Below are positions 5,663-6,965 of a DNA stretch of 6,965 bases, in pieces. A model generated the notes under the pieces. That model did not search any database. It had not been told where the DNA came from and worked only from the letters and a program-made list of their open reading frames with translations. Source of the stretch: Rhodoferax sp. (GTDB lineage Bacteria > Pseudomonadota > Gammaproteobacteria > Burkholderiales > Burkholderiaceae_C); contig JAJAZK010000485.1 of assembly GCA_026785765.1 (NCBI GenBank), positions 1 to 6,965 of the forward strand. Direction: 5' to 3'. A program made the translations under genes and the position numbers. Positions within the stretch are counted from its first letter, which is position 1; each line of letters begins with the position of its first letter.

Positions 5663-6268
5663 TCAACGAAAGCTGCGCCACCCCCACCGGATGCGAGTGA
5701 CCGTGGTGATGCAGCACAACGCGGCGAAGGAGTAGGCGAGGGCTGCGAAATGGTGCGGCCACAGACACATGGCGACGAACAACGCCAGCGTTTCGGTCGC
5801 CTCGGTCAGGCCGCCTAAAAAATAGAACGACTTGTCGGGATACGCCAGGTTGCTTAGCTGGCGTTTTTCGGCAATCACGGCGAAAGCCAGGAAACTAGCC
5901 ATGGTCCCGACAAAGGCCGCCAGCAGCACTGCCGCCGCGAGGGCGTTTTGTTGGGGATTCGCGAGCGCAAACGCCAACGGAATGGAAGCGTAAAACACAA
6001 AGTCCAGCACAATGTCCAGGAAACCGCCGACGTCGCTCACCTGGGTCATGCGCGCCAGAGCGCCGTCGAGCGCGTCACACAGCCGCGACAACAGGATCGC
6101 CGAGATCGCTGGCAGATAGTGGCCGGTGGCAACCAGTGCGGCTGCCAGCATTCCCAACCCAAACCCGATGAGGGTTATCTGGTTGGCGCCAACGCCGGTG
6201 GCTGCAATCATGCGCGCCAGCCTCTGTACCAGCGGCCGGATCAGGGCGCCGGCCGCCCGGTCAAACAA
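5663..6268 (-). CDS. ynjF: CDP-alcohol phosphatidyltransferase, YnjF-like integral membrane protein
   Basis: A 201-residue, multi-pass inner-membrane protein. The complete CDP-alcohol phosphotransferase signature is present: Asp65, Asp68-Gly69, Ala72-Arg73, Gly81, Asp85 and Asp89 with the canonical spacing (D-x2-DG-x2-AR-x7-G-x3-D-x3-D), the aspartates binding the catalytic metals. Hydrophobic segments lie around 31-60, 86-104, 108-132 and 160-190. The KSFYFLGGLTEATET segment (146-160) is typical of the E. coli YnjF group. These enzymes exchange CMP of a CDP-linked lipid for an alcohol; the actual substrate is unknown. The start is TTG at 6268, supported by a GGGGAG ribosome site 7 nt upstream and by the resulting N-terminus (MFDRAAG), which fits homologs; no upstream ATG works. 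It overlaps the preceding ynjD remnant by 8 bp. In E. coli ynjF lies in the ynjABCDEF cluster, so this is probably a reduced version of it. Confidence 0.88.
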   Translation of the reverse strand: MFDRAAGALIRPLVQRLARMIAATGVGANQITLIGFGLGMLAAALVATGHYLPAISAILLSRLCDALDGALARMTQVSDVGGFLDIVLDFVFYASIPLAFALANPQQNALAAAVLLAAFVGTMASFLAFAVIAEKRQLSNLAYPDKSFYFLGGLTEATETLALFVAMCLWPHHFAALAYSFAALCCITTVTRIRWGWRSFR

Positions 6269-6524
6269 GGTTGGTCTCCCCGGGCCGTTGCCCTAGGTTG
6301 GTCACATGCGCCGGATCGGCAATATCGGCTTCGTCATGGGTCACCGTGCGTATCGGAATCTGGCGTTTCCTTGTTAGGGCAAATACGAATTCCCGCAGTC
6401 GTGCACGCAGGTCGCGGTCCAGTTTCGAAAACGGCTTCTGGCCCGGCTCGACACTGAACTCCAGGTCCCGGATCGGCGTTGTGCAGGTGGTATCGAGCAG
6501 TTCAATATGCAGGTGCAAGGTCAT
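6261..6524 (-). pseudogene. ynjD: Internally deleted ABC-transporter ATPase remnant, YnjD-like (87 codons)
   Basis: The 87-residue reading frame resembles the beginning and the end of an ABC ATPase joined in frame. Residues 1-29 look like the N-terminal strands before the nucleotide site (MTLHLHIELL, then a PIRDLEFSVEPGQ stretch). Residues 30-87 correspond to the region from just after Walker B: PFSKLD (31-36, D-loop), an RLREFVFALTRKRQIP helix, then VTHDEADI (61-68) with the H-loop His63. The E. coli YnjD C-terminus has the same PFS-LD, VF and VTHD pattern. Walker A, Q-loop, signature motif and Walker B are all absent; about 130 residues are missing at the Gln29-Lys30 junction near 6437/6438. 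It cannot hydrolyse ATP. ATG 6524 lacks a clear ribosome site; a TTG 99 nt upstream is less likely. It overlaps the ynjF start, so its translation may still serve coupling. Confidence 0.7.
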
Positions 6525-6635
6525 GGTTGGTTTGGTTGTGCAGCCGGACGCGCCGCAGGACCGGGGTGATAATACGCGCGACCTTGCGGTGGTGCCGCTC
6601 CCGGCCTGCCGCTGAAGCGTCAAGGGAGAACCTGG
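6525..6635. promoter_or_regulatory. Divergent intergenic region between the ynjD remnant and the DUF2059 gene
   Basis: This 111-bp segment must hold the promoters for both directions. The only promoter-like element I see is a TGATAATAC core near 6567-6575, which reads GTATTATCA on the minus strand and contains a good -10 hexamer (TATTAT) for the ynjD-ynjF direction. I cannot match a convincing -35 box at 16-18 bp on either strand. An AGGGAG ribosome site at 6623-6628 belongs to the plus-strand gene. Confidence 0.3.
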
Positions 6636-6965
6636 ATGAAGAAGCTGCTGCTAGTGGCGCTCGTGGCTGCCTGTTCTGTTGCGCTTGCGCAAAGCAGCCC
6701 GGCCAAGAAGGAACTGGTCGCCAAGATACTGCAATTGCAGCAACCGGCGATAGAAGCCATGGCCCGTGCAATGGCGGAGCAACCGGCGGCGCAGGTGATG
6801 CAAGGCGCAGGCAACCTCCTGCAGACCCGCATCCCCCCTGAAAAGCGCGACGCGATTGCCAAGGATATCCAGGCGGACTTGAAGAAGTATGTCGACGAAG
6901 CCGTGCCCCTGGTGCGCGAACGGGCGCTTAAGCTTGCCCCGACCACCATCGGCGCAGTGCTGGAG
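6636..6965 (+). CDS. Exported DUF2059-type protein (partial, runs off the right edge)
   Basis: The frame stays open for 110 codons from ATG 6636 to the window end. An AGGGAG ribosome site sits 7 nt upstream. The first 18 residues (MKKLLLVALVAACSVALA) are a signal peptide with an Ala-Leu-Ala cleavage site before Gln19; the internal VAAC (10-13) could alternatively be a weak lipobox. The mature part is helical and charged: an AKKELVAKILQLQQ segment (23-36), an alanine-rich stretch, a PPEKRDAIAKDIQADLKKY stretch (71-89), then a VRERALKLAP segment before the edge. This is the layout of the DUF2059 proteins common in Burkholderiales, which are periplasmic and of unknown function. The call rests on recognition of the pattern, without a search. 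It is divergent from the ynjD-ynjF genes and shows no link to sulfonate metabolism. Confidence 0.75.
   Translation, partial: MKKLLLVALVAACSVALAQSSPAKKELVAKILQLQQPAIEAMARAMAEQPAAQVMQGAGNLLQTRIPPEKRDAIAKDIQADLKKYVDEAVPLVRERALKLAPTTIGAVLE

Noticed and set aside
1..6965. CRISPR array, insertion sequence or transposase
   Set aside because: I see no regularly spaced repeats, no transposase-like frame and no paired terminal inverted repeats; the gene decay at 5144-6524 shows internal deletions, not insertions.

Overview
The window looks like a chromosomal segment of a betaproteobacterium, most likely Burkholderiales. Base composition is GC-rich (estimated by eye), one gene encodes a Bug/TctC-type periplasmic binding protein of the kind greatly expanded in that order, and the right edge carries a DUF2059-type secreted protein common there. 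The organism call is inference.

Positions 1-5128 hold a sulfonate-degradation locus for 3-sulfolactate. A minus-strand operon runs suyA-suyB-slcC-comC-slcH (the last gene is cut by the left edge), and a GntR/UTRA regulator is divergently transcribed from a 124-bp promoter region. The gene set matches the (R,S)-sulfolactate pathway described in Chromohalobacter salexigens. The Bug protein would capture sulfolactate for a tripartite tricarboxylate transporter. SlcC would oxidise (S)-sulfolactate to 3-sulfopyruvate, and ComC would reduce sulfopyruvate to (R)-sulfolactate. SuyAB would cleave the (R)-form to pyruvate plus sulfite. The two dehydrogenases of opposite stereospecificity act together as a racemase, so both enantiomers can be used. 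The transporter membrane subunits and any sulfite oxidase or exporter are not in the window.

Positions 5129-6524 are a decaying neighbourhood around one intact gene. A ynjF-like CDP-alcohol phosphatidyltransferase with a TTG start is flanked by two broken genes on the same strand. Upstream is an 87-codon remnant of a ynjD-like ABC ATPase in which an in-frame internal deletion has removed everything from Walker A to Walker B. Downstream is a pseudogene of a type II NADH dehydrogenase-like flavoprotein with two apparent single-base deletions and a large internal loss.

Positions 6525-6635 form a short divergent intergenic region. A plus-strand gene for an exported DUF2059-type protein follows and runs off the right edge.
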